Origin: Clavelina lepadiformis
Taxonomy: Eukaryota > Chordata > Ascidiacea > Aplousobranchia > Clavelinidae
NCBI RefSeq assembly: GCF_947623445.1
Contig: NC_135241.1
Span: 7,256,501-7,320,500, forward strand
Reading direction: 5' to 3'
Length of the DNA: 64,000 nucleotides
A model generated the notes under the pieces. That model was not told the origin of the DNA. It searched no databases and was given only the letters and a program-made list of their open reading frames with translations. The position numbers and the translations under genes are program-made. How positions within the stretch are numbered: position 1 is the first letter of the stretch; each line of letters begins with the position of its first letter. Positions 45,427 to 60,200 of the stretch are shown here, in pieces.

Positions 45427-48400
45427 AAACCTTATGATCATCAACTGCAAAATTTGGAATCACATTTGTGAGTGGATGCCATCACAAAGACTTTCAAGGT
45501 GTTACCTGTTCAAAACGCTTTTATATCAGCCAACCGAACCGATCTACGTTTCCATCGCTCCACAAATTTGAGAATCTACCTGCTGAATATTCTTATCAAT
45601 CTCCTTGATCGTGCAGCTTTGCGCAGAGGCGATACCGTAGCTGATGAGGAACTTCCGAGGCGCGGTTATTGCTAGTTGAAAACTATACCCAATACCCCGC
45701 CCTTTCGGCTCTTACAGAGACGATTGAGGCAATATCTGAAGAATTCCGTGGAATTCCTATGTTGCTTATACTCCAGGGTCCAGACGTCTGCTTGCAGCAC
45801 GCAGACCTTCACTCTTTACGAAAGCAAATCATAATGAACGGAATGAGTCTAAATAAGTAGTTCAACTGTTCAAGTCACAGTGTGTTGTTAAACGTTTAAA
45901 ACGGCCAACCACAAACTGTAGTCAAAACGTTCGGTATAGTGTCGTAAGTGGACAAGCCAGAAGCCACTCTGGCTTCAGCGCATTCAACGTGTAAATCTTT
46001 CGCCTTTTACTAAAGATTTCCGTGTGCCGGAGCATATAATGAGTCGAAGAAAATTTGTTCAGAGCCGCGGCAATGCTGTGGCCAAACCTTATGATCATCA
46101 ACTGCAAAATTTGGAATCACATTTGTGAGTGGATGCCATCACAAAGACTTTCAAGGTGTTACCTGTTCAAAACGCTTTTATATCAGCCAACCGAACCGAT
46201 CTACGTTTCCATCGCTCCACAAATTTGAGAATCTACCTGCTGAATATTCTTATCAATCTCCTTGATCGTGCAGCTTTGCGCAGAGGCGATACCGTAGCTG
46301 ATGAGGAACTTCCGAGGCGCGGTTATTGCTAGTTGAAAACTATACCCAATACCCCGCCCTTTCGGCTCTTACAGAGACGATTGAGGCAATATCTGAAGAA
46401 TTCCGTGGAATTCCTATGTTGCTTATACTCCAGGGTCCAGACGTCTGCTTGCAGCACGCAGACCTTCACTCTTTACGAAAGCAAATCATAATGAACGGAA
46501 TGAGTCTAAATAAGTAGTTCAACTGTTCAAGTCACAGTGTGTTGTTAAACGTTTAAAACGGCCAACCACAAACTGTAGTCAAAACGTTCGGTATAGTGTC
46601 GTAAGTGGACAAGCCAGAAGCCACTCTGGCTTCAGCGCATTCAACGTGTAAATCTTTCGCCTTTTACTAAAGATTTCCGTGTGCCGGAGCATATAATGAG
46701 TCGAAGAAAATTTGTTCAGAGCCGCGGCAATGCTGTGGCCAAACCTTATGATCATCAACTGCAAAATTTGGAATCACATTTGTGAGTGGATGCCATCACA
46801 AAGACTTTCAAGGTGTTACCTGTTCAAAACGCTTTTATATCAGCCAACCGAACCGATCTACGTTTCCATCGCTCCACAAATTTGAGAATCTACCTGCTGA
46901 ATATTCTTATCAATCTCCTTGATCGTGCAGCTTTGCGCAGAGGCGATACCGTAGCTGATGAGGAACTTCCGAGGCGCGGTTATTGCTAGTTGAAAACTAT
47001 ACCCAATACCCCGCCCTTTCGGCTCTTACAGAGACGATTGAGGCAATATCTGAAGAATTCCGTGGAATTCCTATGTTGCTTATACTCCAGGGTCCAGACG
47101 TCTGCTTGCAGCACGCAGACCTTCACTCTTTACGAAAGCAAATCATAATGAACGGAATGAGTCTAAATAAGTAGTTCAACTGTTCAAGTCACAGTGTGTT
47201 GTTAAACGTTTAAAACGGCCAACCACAAACTGTAGTCAAAACGTTCGGTATAGTGTCGTAAGTGGACAAGCCAGAAGCCACTCTGGCTTCAGCGCATTCA
47301 ACGTGTAAATCTTTCGCCTTTTACTAAAGATTTCCGTGTGCCGGAGCATATAATGAGTCGAAGAAAATTTGTTCAGAGCCGCGGCAATGCTGTGGCCAAA
47401 CCTTATGATCATCAACTGCAAAATTTGGAATCACATTTGTGAGTGGATGCCATCACAAAGACTTTCAAGGTGTTACCTGTTCAAAACGCTTTTATATCAG
47501 CCAACCGAACCGATCTACGTTTCCATCGCTCCACAAATTTGAGAATCTACCTGCTGAATATTCTTATCAATCTCCTTGATCGTGCAGCTTTGCGCAGAGG
47601 CGATACCGTAGCTGATGAGGAACTTCCGAGGCGCGGTTATTGCTAGTTGAAAACTATACCCAATACCCCGCCCTTTCGGCTCTTACAGAGACGATTGAGG
47701 CAATATCTGAAGAATTCCGTGGAATTCCTATGTTGCTTATACTCCAGGGTCCAGACGTCTGCTTGCAGCACGCAGACCTTCACTCTTTACGAAAGCAAAT
47801 CATAATGAACGGAATGAGTCTAAATAAGTAGTTCAACTGTTCAAGTCACAGTGTGTTGTTAAACGTTTAAAACGGCCAACCACAAACTGTAGTCAAAACG
47901 TTCGGTATAGTGTCGTAAGTGGACAAGCCAGAAGCCACTCTGGCTTCAGCGCATTCAACGTGTAAATCTTTCGCCTTTTACTAAAGATTTCCGTGTGCCG
48001 GAGCATATAATGAGTCGAAGAAAATTTGTTCAGAGCCGCGGCAATGCTGTGGCCAAACCTTATGATCATCAACTGCAAAATTTGGAATCACATTTGTGAG
48101 TGGATGCCATCACAAAGACTTTCAAGGTGTTACCTGTTCAAAACGCTTTTATATCAGCCAACCGAACCGATCTACGTTTCCATCGCTCCACAAATTTGAG
48201 AATCTACCTGCTGAATATTCTTATCAATCTCCTTGATCGTGCAGCTTTGCGCAGAGGCGATACCGTAGCTGATGAGGAACTTCCGAGGCGCGGTTATTGC
48301 TAGTTGAAAACTATACCCAATACCCCGCCCTTTCGGCTCTTACAGAGACGATTGAGGCAATATCTGAAGAATTCCGTGGAATTCCTATGTTGCTTATACT

Positions 48401-51400
48401 CCAGGGTCCAGACGTCTGCTTGCAGCACGCAGACCTTCACTCTTTACGAAAGCAAATCATAATGAACGGAATGAGTCTAAATAAGTAGTTCAACTGTTCA
48501 AGTCACAGTGTGTTGTTAAACGTTTAAAACGGCCAACCACAAACTGTAGTCAAAACGTTCGGTATAGTGTCGTAAGTGGACAAGCCAGAAGCCACTCTGG
48601 CTTCAGCGCATTCAACGTGTAAATCTTTCGCCTTTTACTAAAGATTTCCGTGTGCCGGAGCATATAATGAGTCGAAGAAAATTTGTTCAGAGCCGCGGCA
48701 ATGCTGTGGCCAAACCTTATGATCATCAACTGCAAAATTTGGAATCACATTTGTGAGTGGATGCCATCACAAAGACTTTCAAGGTGTTACCTGTTCAAAA
48801 CGCTTTTATATCAGCCAACCGAACCGATCTACGTTTCCATCGCTCCACAAATTTGAGAATCTACCTGCTGAATATTCTTATCAATCTCCTTGATCGTGCA
48901 GCTTTGCGCAGAGGCGATACCGTAGCTGATGAGGAACTTCCGAGGCGCGGTTATTGCTAGTTGAAAACTATACCCAATACCCCGCCCTTTCGGCTCTTAC
49001 AGAGACGATTGAGGCAATATCTGAAGAATTCCGTGGAATTCCTATGTTGCTTATACTCCAGGGTCCAGACGTCTGCTTGCAGCACGCAGACCTTCACTCT
49101 TTACGAAAGCAAATCATAATGAACGGAATGAGTCTAAATAAGTAGTTCAACTGTTCAAGTCACAGTGTGTTGTTAAACGTTTAAAACGGCCAACCACAAA
49201 CTGTAGTCAAAACGTTCGGTATAGTGTCGTAAGTGGACAAGCCAGAAGCCACTCTGGCTTCAGCGCATTCAACGTGTAAATCTTTCGCCTTTTACTAAAG
49301 ATTTCCGTGTGCCGGAGCATATAATGAGTCGAAGAAAATTTGTTCAGAGCCGCGGCAATGCTGTGGCCAAACCTTATGATCATCAACTGCAAAATTTGGA
49401 ATCACATTTGTGAGTGGATGCCATCACAAAGACTTTCAAGGTGTTACCTGTTCAAAACGCTTTTATATCAGCCAACCGAACCGATCTACGTTTCCATCGC
49501 TCCACAAATTTGAGAATCTACCTGCTGAATATTCTTATCAATCTCCTTGATCGTGCAGCTTTGCGCAGAGGCGATACCGTAGCTGATGAGGAACTTCCGA
49601 GGCGCGGTTATTGCTAGTTGAAAACTATACCCAATACCCCGCCCTTTCGGCTCTTACAGAGACGATTGAGGCAATATCTGAAGAATTCCGTGGAATTCCT
49701 ATGTTGCTTATACTCCAGGGTCCAGACGTCTGCTTGCAGCACGCAGACCTTCACTCTTTACGAAAGCAAATCATAATGAACGGAATGAGTCTAAATAAGT
49801 AGTTCAACTGTTCAAGTCACAGTGTGTTGTTAAACGTTTAAAACGGCCAACCACAAACTGTAGTCAAAACGTTCGGTATAGTGTCGTAAGTGGACAAGCC
49901 AGAAGCCACTCTGGCTTCAGCGCATTCAACGTGTAAATCTTTCGCCTTTTACTAAAGATTTCCGTGTGCCGGAGCATATAATGAGTCGAAGAAAATTTGT
50001 TCAGAGCCGCGGCAATGCTGTGGCCAAACCTTATGATCATCAACTGCAAAATTTGGAATCACATTTGTGAGTGGATGCCATCACAAAGACTTTCAAGGTG
50101 TTACCTGTTCAAAACGCTTTTATATCAGCCAACCGAACCGATCTACGTTTCCATCGCTCCACAAATTTGAGAATCTACCTGCTGAATATTCTTATCAATC
50201 TCCTTGATCGTGCAGCTTTGCGCAGAGGCGATACCGTAGCTGATGAGGAACTTCCGAGGCGCGGTTATTGCTAGTTGAAAACTATACCCAATACCCCGCC
50301 CTTTCGGCTCTTACAGAGACGATTGAGGCAATATCTGAAGAATTCCGTGGAATTCCTATGTTGCTTATACTCCAGGGTCCAGACGTCTGCTTGCAGCACG
50401 CAGACCTTCACTCTTTACGAAAGCAAATCATAATGAACGGAATGAGTCTAAATAAGTAGTTCAACTGTTCAAGTCACAGTGTGTTGTTAAACGTTTAAAA
50501 CGGCCAACCACAAACTGTAGTCAAAACGTTCGGTATAGTGTCGTAAGTGGACAAGCCAGAAGCCACTCTGGCTTCAGCGCATTCAACGTGTAAATCTTTC
50601 GCCTTTTACTAAAGATTTCCGTGTGCCGGAGCATATAATGAGTCGAAGAAAATTTGTTCAGAGCCGCGGCAATGCTGTGGCCAAACCTTATGATCATCAA
50701 CTGCAAAATTTGGAATCACATTTGTGAGTGGATGCCATCACAAAGACTTTCAAGGTGTTACCTGTTCAAAACGCTTTTATATCAGCCAACCGAACCGATC
50801 TACGTTTCCATCGCTCCACAAATTTGAGAATCTACCTGCTGAATATTCTTATCAATCTCCTTGATCGTGCAGCTTTGCGCAGAGGCGATACCGTAGCTGA
50901 TGAGGAACTTCCGAGGCGCGGTTATTGCTAGTTGAAAACTATACCCAATACCCCGCCCTTTCGGCTCTTACAGAGACGATTGAGGCAATATCTGAAGAAT
51001 TCCGTGGAATTCCTATGTTGCTTATACTCCAGGGTCCAGACGTCTGCTTGCAGCACGCAGACCTTCACTCTTTACGAAAGCAAATCATAATGAACGGAAT
51101 GAGTCTAAATAAGTAGTTCAACTGTTCAAGTCACAGTGTGTTGTTAAACGTTTAAAACGGCCAACCACAAACTGTAGTCAAAACGTTCGGTATAGTGTCG
51201 TAAGTGGACAAGCCAGAAGCCACTCTGGCTTCAGCGCATTCAACGTGTAAATCTTTCGCCTTTTACTAAAGATTTCCGTGTGCCGGAGCATATAATGAGT
51301 CGAAGAAAATTTGTTCAGAGCCGCGGCAATGCTGTGGCCAAACCTTATGATCATCAACTGCAAAATTTGGAATCACATTTGTGAGTGGATGCCATCACAA

Positions 51401-54400
51401 AGACTTTCAAGGTGTTACCTGTTCAAAACGCTTTTATATCAGCCAACCGAACCGATCTACGTTTCCATCGCTCCACAAATTTGAGAATCTACCTGCTGAA
51501 TATTCTTATCAATCTCCTTGATCGTGCAGCTTTGCGCAGAGGCGATACCGTAGCTGATGAGGAACTTCCGAGGCGCGGTTATTGCTAGTTGAAAACTATA
51601 CCCAATACCCCGCCCTTTCGGCTCTTACAGAGACGATTGAGGCAATATCTGAAGAATTCCGTGGAATTCCTATGTTGCTTATACTCCAGGGTCCAGACGT
51701 CTGCTTGCAGCACGCAGACCTTCACTCTTTACGAAAGCAAATCATAATGAACGGAATGAGTCTAAATAAGTAGTTCAACTGTTCAAGTCACAGTGTGTTG
51801 TTAAACGTTTAAAACGGCCAACCACAAACTGTAGTCAAAACGTTCGGTATAGTGTCGTAAGTGGACAAGCCAGAAGCCACTCTGGCTTCAGCGCATTCAA
51901 CGTGTAAATCTTTCGCCTTTTACTAAAGATTTCCGTGTGCCGGAGCATATAATGAGTCGAAGAAAATTTGTTCAGAGCCGCGGCAATGCTGTGGCCAAAC
52001 CTTATGATCATCAACTGCAAAATTTGGAATCACATTTGTGAGTGGATGCCATCACAAAGACTTTCAAGGTGTTACCTGTTCAAAACGCTTTTATATCAGC
52101 CAACCGAACCGATCTACGTTTCCATCGCTCCACAAATTTGAGAATCTACCTGCTGAATATTCTTATCAATCTCCTTGATCGTGCAGCTTTGCGCAGAGGC
52201 GATACCGTAGCTGATGAGGAACTTCCGAGGCGCGGTTATTGCTAGTTGAAAACTATACCCAATACCCCGCCCTTTCGGCTCTTACAGAGACGATTGAGGC
52301 AATATCTGAAGAATTCCGTGGAATTCCTATGTTGCTTATACTCCAGGGTCCAGACGTCTGCTTGCAGCACGCAGACCTTCACTCTTTACGAAAGCAAATC
52401 ATAATGAACGGAATGAGTCTAAATAAGTAGTTCAACTGTTCAAGTCACAGTGTGTTGTTAAACGTTTAAAACGGCCAACCACAAACTGTAGTCAAAACGT
52501 TCGGTATAGTGTCGTAAGTGGACAAGCCAGAAGCCACTCTGGCTTCAGCGCATTCAACGTGTAAATCTTTCGCCTTTTACTAAAGATTTCCGTGTGCCGG
52601 AGCATATAATGAGTCGAAGAAAATTTGTTCAGAGCCGCGGCAATGCTGTGGCCAAACCTTATGATCATCAACTGCAAAATTTGGAATCACATTTGTGAGT
52701 GGATGCCATCACAAAGACTTTCAAGGTGTTACCTGTTCAAAACGCTTTTATATCAGCCAACCGAACCGATCTACGTTTCCATCGCTCCACAAATTTGAGA
52801 ATCTACCTGCTGAATATTCTTATCAATCTCCTTGATCGTGCAGCTTTGCGCAGAGGCGATACCGTAGCTGATGAGGAACTTCCGAGGCGCGGTTATTGCT
52901 AGTTGAAAACTATACCCAATACCCCGCCCTTTCGGCTCTTACAGAGACGATTGAGGCAATATCTGAAGAATTCCGTGGAATTCCTATGTTGCTTATACTC
53001 CAGGGTCCAGACGTCTGCTTGCAGCACGCAGACCTTCACTCTTTACGAAAGCAAATCATAATGAACGGAATGAGTCTAAATAAGTAGTTCAACTGTTCAA
53101 GTCACAGTGTGTTGTTAAACGTTTAAAACGGCCAACCACAAACTGTAGTCAAAACGTTCGGTATAGTGTCGTAAGTGGACAAGCCAGAAGCCACTCTGGC
53201 TTCAGCGCATTCAACGTGTAAATCTTTCGCCTTTTACTAAAGATTTCCGTGTGCCGGAGCATATAATGAGTCGAAGAAAATTTGTTCAGAGCCGCGGCAA
53301 TGCTGTGGCCAAACCTTATGATCATCAACTGCAAAATTTGGAATCACATTTGTGAGTGGATGCCATCACAAAGACTTTCAAGGTGTTACCTGTTCAAAAC
53401 GCTTTTATATCAGCCAACCGAACCGATCTACGTTTCCATCGCTCCACAAATTTGAGAATCTACCTGCTGAATATTCTTATCAATCTCCTTGATCGTGCAG
53501 CTTTGCGCAGAGGCGATACCGTAGCTGATGAGGAACTTCCGAGGCGCGGTTATTGCTAGTTGAAAACTATACCCAATACCCCGCCCTTTCGGCTCTTACA
53601 GAGACGATTGAGGCAATATCTGAAGAATTCCGTGGAATTCCTATGTTGCTTATACTCCAGGGTCCAGACGTCTGCTTGCAGCACGCAGACCTTCACTCTT
53701 TACGAAAGCAAATCATAATGAACGGAATGAGTCTAAATAAGTAGTTCAACTGTTCAAGTCACAGTGTGTTGTTAAACGTTTAAAACGGCCAACCACAAAC
53801 TGTAGTCAAAACGTTCGGTATAGTGTCGTAAGTGGACAAGCCAGAAGCCACTCTGGCTTCAGCGCATTCAACGTGTAAATCTTTCGCCTTTTACTAAAGA
53901 TTTCCGTGTGCCGGAGCATATAATGAGTCGAAGAAAATTTGTTCAGAGCCGCGGCAATGCTGTGGCCAAACCTTATGATCATCAACTGCAAAATTTGGAA
54001 TCACATTTGTGAGTGGATGCCATCACAAAGACTTTCAAGGTGTTACCTGTTCAAAACGCTTTTATATCAGCCAACCGAACCGATCTACGTTTCCATCGCT
54101 CCACAAATTTGAGAATCTACCTGCTGAATATTCTTATCAATCTCCTTGATCGTGCAGCTTTGCGCAGAGGCGATACCGTAGCTGATGAGGAACTTCCGAG
54201 GCGCGGTTATTGCTAGTTGAAAACTATACCCAATACCCCGCCCTTTCGGCTCTTACAGAGACGATTGAGGCAATATCTGAAGAATTCCGTGGAATTCCTA
54301 TGTTGCTTATACTCCAGGGTCCAGACGTCTGCTTGCAGCACGCAGACCTTCACTCTTTACGAAAGCAAATCATAATGAACGGAATGAGTCTAAATAAGTA

Positions 54401-57132
54401 GTTCAACTGTTCAAGTCACAGTGTGTTGTTAAACGTTTAAAACGGCCAACCACAAACTGTAGTCAAAACGTTCGGTATAGTGTCGTAAGTGGACAAGCCA
54501 GAAGCCACTCTGGCTTCAGCGCATTCAACGTGTAAATCTTTCGCCTTTTACTAAAGATTTCCGTGTGCCGGAGCATATAATGAGTCGAAGAAAATTTGTT
54601 CAGAGCCGCGGCAATGCTGTGGCCAAACCTTATGATCATCAACTGCAAAATTTGGAATCACATTTGTGAGTGGATGCCATCACAAAGACTTTCAAGGTGT
54701 TACCTGTTCAAAACGCTTTTATATCAGCCAACCGAACCGATCTACGTTTCCATCGCTCCACAAATTTGAGAATCTACCTGCTGAATATTCTTATCAATCT
54801 CCTTGATCGTGCAGCTTTGCGCAGAGGCGATACCGTAGCTGATGAGGAACTTCCGAGGCGCGGTTATTGCTAGTTGAAAACTATACCCAATACCCCGCCC
54901 TTTCGGCTCTTACAGAGACGATTGAGGCAATATCTGAAGAATTCCGTGGAATTCCTATGTTGCTTATACTCCAGGGTCCAGACGTCTGCTTGCAGCACGC
55001 AGACCTTCACTCTTTACGAAAGCAAATCATAATGAACGGAATGAGTCTAAATAAGTAGTTCAACTGTTCAAGTCACAGTGTGTTGTTAAACGTTTAAAAC
55101 GGCCAACCACAAACTGTAGTCAAAACGTTCGGTATAGTGTCGTAAGTGGACAAGCCAGAAGCCACTCTGGCTTCAGCGCATTCAACGTGTAAATCTTTCG
55201 CCTTTTACTAAAGATTTCCGTGTGCCGGAGCATATAATGAGTCGAAGAAAATTTGTTCAGAGCCGCGGCAATGCTGTGGCCAAACCTTATGATCATCAAC
55301 TGCAAAATTTGGAATCACATTTGTGAGTGGATGCCATCACAAAGACTTTCAAGGTGTTACCTGTTCAAAACGCTTTTATATCAGCCAACCGAACCGATCT
55401 ACGTTTCCATCGCTCCACAAATTTGAGAATCTACCTGCTGAATATTCTTATCAATCTCCTTGATCGTGCAGCTTTGCGCAGAGGCGATACCGTAGCTGAT
55501 GAGGAACTTCCGAGGCGCGGTTATTGCTAGTTGAAAACTATACCCAATACCCCGCCCTTTCGGCTCTTACAGAGACGATTGAGGCAATATCTGAAGAATT
55601 CCGTGGAATTCCTATGTTGCTTATACTCCAGGGTCCAGACGTCTGCTTGCAGCACGCAGACCTTCACTCTTTACGAAAGCAAATCATAATGAACGGAATG
55701 AGTCTAAATAAGTAGTTCAACTGTTCAAGTCACAGTGTGTTGTTAAACGTTTAAAACGGCCAACCACAAACTGTAGTCAAAACGTTCGGTATAGTGTCGT
55801 AAGTGGACAAGCCAGAAGCCACTCTGGCTTCAGCGCATTCAACGTGTAAATCTTTCGCCTTTTACTAAAGATTTCCGTGTGCCGGAGCATATAATGAGTC
55901 GAAGAAAATTTGTTCAGAGCCGCGGCAATGCTGTGGCCAAACCTTATGATCATCAACTGCAAAATTTGGAATCACATTTGTGAGTGGATGCCATCACAAA
56001 GACTTTCAAGGTGTTACCTGTTCAAAACGCTTTTATATCAGCCAACCGAACCGATCTACGTTTCCATCGCTCCACAAATTTGAGAATCTACCTGCTGAAT
56101 ATTCTTATCAATCTCCTTGATCGTGCAGCTTTGCGCAGAGGCGATACCGTAGCTGATGAGGAACTTCCGAGGCGCGGTTATTGCTAGTTGAAAACTATAC
56201 CCAATACCCCGCCCTTTCGGCTCTTACAGAGACGATTGAGGCAATATCTGAAGAATTCCGTGGAATTCCTATGTTGCTTATACTCCAGGGTCCAGACGTC
56301 TGCTTGCAGCACGCAGACCTTCACTCTTTACGAAAGCAAATCATAATGAACGGAATGAGTCTAAATAAGTAGTTCAACTGTTCAAGTCACAGTGTGTTGT
56401 TAAACGTTTAAAACGGCCAACCACAAACTGTAGTCAAAACGTTCGGTATAGTGTCGTAAGTGGACAAGCCAGAAGCCACTCTGGCTTCAGCGCATTCAAC
56501 GTGTAAATCTTTCGCCTTTTACTAAAGATTTCCGTGTGCCGGAGCATATAATGAGTCGAAGAAAATTTGTTCAGAGCCGCGGCAATGCTGTGGCCAAACC
56601 TTATGATCATCAACTGCAAAATTTGGAATCACATTTGTGAGTGGATGCCATCACAAAGACTTTCAAGGTGTTACCTGTTCAAAACGCTTTTATATCAGCC
56701 AACCGAACCGATCTACGTTTCCATCGCTCCACAAATTTGAGAATCTACCTGCTGAATATTCTTATCAATCTCCTTGATCGTGCAGCTTTGCGCAGAGGCG
56801 ATACCGTAGCTGATGAGGAACTTCCGAGGCGCGGTTATTGCTAGTTGAAAACTATACCCAATACCCCGCCCTTTCGGCTCTTACAGAGACGATTGAGGCA
56901 ATATCTGAAGAATTCCGTGGAATTCCTATGTTGCTTATACTCCAGGGTCCAGACGTCTGCTTGCAGCACGCAGACCTTCACTCTTTACGAAAGCAAATCA
57001 TAATGAACGGAATGAGTCTAAATAAGTAGTTCAACTGTTCAAGTCACAGTGTGTTGTTAAACGTTTAAAACGGCCAACCACAAACTGTAGTCAAAACGTT
57101 CGGTATAGTGTCGTAAGTGGACAAGCCAGAAG

Positions 57133-57252
57133 CCACTCTGGCTTCAGCGCATTCAACGTGTAAATCTTTCGCCTTTTACTAAAGATTTCCGTGTGCCGCA
57201 GCATATAATGAGTCGAAGAAAATTTGTTCAGAGCCGCGGCAATGCTGTGGCC
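57133..57252 (+). ncRNA. U5 snRNA, unit 34, stem variant
   Basis: G to C at 57199 turns a G-U pair of the internal stem into a C-U mismatch. The rest of the copy reads as unit 1. Confidence 0.9.
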
Positions 57253-60200
57253 AAACCTTATGATCATCAACTGCAAAATTTGGAATCACATTTGTGAGTG
57301 GATGCCATCACAAAGACTTTCAAGGTGTTACCTGTTCAAAACACTTTTATATCAGCCAACCGAACCGATCTACGTTTCCATCGCTCCACAAATTTGAGAA
57401 TCTACCTGCTGAATATTCTTATCAATCTCCTTGATCGTGCAGCTTTGCGCAGAGGCGATACCGTAGCTGATGAGGAACTTCCGAGGCGCGGTTATTGCTA
57501 GTTGAAAACTATACCCAATACCCCGCCCTTTCGGCTCTTACAGAGACGATTGAGGCAATATCTGAAGAATTCCGTGGAATTCCTATGTTGCTTATACTCC
57601 AGGGTCCAGACGTCTGCTTGCAGCACGCAGACCTTCACTCTTTACGAAAGCAAATCATAATGAACGGAATGAGTCTAAATAAGTAGTTCAACTGTTCAAG
57701 TCACAGTGTGTTGTTAAACGTTTAAAACGGCCAACCACAAACTGTAGTCAAAACGTTCGGTATAGTGTCGTAAGTGGACAAGCCAGAAGCCACTCTGGCT
57801 TCAGCGCATTCAACGTGTAAATCTTTCGCCTTTTACTAAAGATTTCCGTGTGCCGGAGCATATAATGAGTCGAAGAAAATTTGTTCAGAGCCGCGGCAAT
57901 GCTGTGGCCAAACCTTATGATCATCAACTGCAAAATTTGGAATCACATTTGTGAGTGGATGCCATCACAAAGACTTTCAAGGTGTTACCTGTTCAAAACG
58001 CTTTTATATCAGCCAACCGAACCGATCTACGTTTCCATCGCTCCACAAATTTGAGAATCTACCTGCTGAATATTCTTATCAATCTCCTTGATCGTGCAGC
58101 TTTGCGCAGAGGCGATACCGTAGCTGATGAGGAACTTCCGAGGCGCGGTTATTGCTAGTTGAAAACTATACCCAATACCCCGCCCTTTCGGCTCTTACAG
58201 AGACGATTGAGGCAATATCTGAAGAATTCCGTGGAATTCCTATGTTGCTTATACTCCAGGGTCCAGACGTCTGCTTGCAGCACGCAGACCTTCACTCTTT
58301 ACGAAAGCAAATCATAATGAACGGAATGAGTCTAAATAAGTAGTTCAACTGTTCAAGTCACAGTGTGTTGTTAAACGTTTAAAACGGCCAACCACAAACT
58401 GTAGTCAAAACGTTCGGTATAGTGTCGTAAGTGGACAAGCCAGAAGCCACTCTGGCTTCAGCGCATTCAACGTGTAAATCTTTCGCCTTTTACTAAAGAT
58501 TTCCGTGTGCCGGAGCATATAATGAGTCGAAGAAAATTTGTTCAGAGCCGCGGCAATGCTGTGGCCAAACCTTATGATCATCAACTGCAAAATTTGGAAT
58601 CACATTTGTGAGTGGATGCCATCACAAAGACTTTCAAGGTGTTACCTGTTCAAAACGCTTTTATATCAGCCAACCGAACCGATCTACGTTTCCATCGCTC
58701 CACAAATTTGAGAATCTACCTGCTGAATATTCTTATCAATCTCCTTGATCGTGCAGCTTTGCGCAGAGGCGATACCGTAGCTGATGAGGAACTTCCGAGG
58801 CGCGGTTATTGCTAGTTGAAAACTATACCCAATACCCCGCCCTTTCGGCTCTTACAGAGACGATTGAGGCAATATCTGAAGAATTCCGTGGAATTCCTAT
58901 GTTGCTTATACTCCAGGGTCCAGACGTCTGCTTGCAGCACGCAGACCTTCACTCTTTACGAAAGCAAATCATAATGAACGGAATGAGTCTAAATAAGTAG
59001 TTCAACTGTTCAAGTCACAGTGTGTTGTTAAACGTTTAAAACGGCCAACCACAAACTGTAGTCAAAACGTTCGGTATAGTGTCGTAAGTGGACAAGCCAG
59101 AAGCCACTCTGGCTTCAGCGCATTCAACGTGTAAATCTTTCGCCTTTTACTAAAGATTTCCGTGTGCCGGAGCATATAATGAGTCGAAGAAAATTTGTTC
59201 AGAGCCGCGGCAATGCTGTGGCCAAACCTTATGATCATCAACTGCAAAATTTGGAATCACGTTTGTGAGTGGATGCCATCACAAAGACTTTCAAGGTGTT
59301 ACCTGTTCAAAACGCTTTTATATCAGCCAACCGAACCGATCTACGTTTCCATCGCTCCACAAATTTGAGAATCTACCTGCTGAATATTCTTATCAATCTC
59401 CTTGATCGTGCAGCTTTGCGCAGAGGCGATACCGTAGCTGATGAGGAACTTCCGAGGCGCGGTTATTGCTAGTTGAAAACTATACCCAATACCCCGCCCT
59501 TTCGGCTCTTACAGAGACGATTGAGGCAATATCTGAAGAATTCCGTGGAATTCCTATGTTGCTTATACTCCAGGGTCCAGACGTCTGCTTGCAGCACGCA
59601 GACCTTCACTCTTTACGAAAGCAAATCATAATGAACGGAATGAGTCTAAATAAGTAGTTCAACTGTTCAAGTCACAGTGTGTTGTTAAACGTTTAAAACG
59701 GCCAACCACAAACTGTAGTCAAAACGTTCGGTATAGTGTCGTAAGTGGACAAGCCAGAAGCCACTCTGGCTTCAGCGCATTCAACGTGTAAATCTTTCGC
59801 CTTTTACTAAAGATTTCCGTGTGCCGGAGCATATAATGAGTCGAAGAAAATTTGTTCAGAGCCGCGGCAATGCTGTGGCCAAACCTTATGATCATCAACT
59901 GCAAAATTTGGAATCACATTTGTGAGTGGATGCCATCACAAAGACTTTCAAGGTGTTACCTGTTCAAAACGCTTTTATATCAGCCAACCGAACCGATCTA
60001 CGTTTCCATCGCTCCACAAATTTGAGAATCTACCTGCTGAATATTCTTATCAATCTCCTTGATCGTGCAGCTTTGCGCAGAGGCGATACCGTAGCTGATG
60101 AGGAACTTCCGAGGCGCGGTTATTGCTAGTTGAAAACTATACCCAATACCCCGCCCTTTCGGCTCTTACAGAGACGATTGAGGCAATATCTGAAGAATTC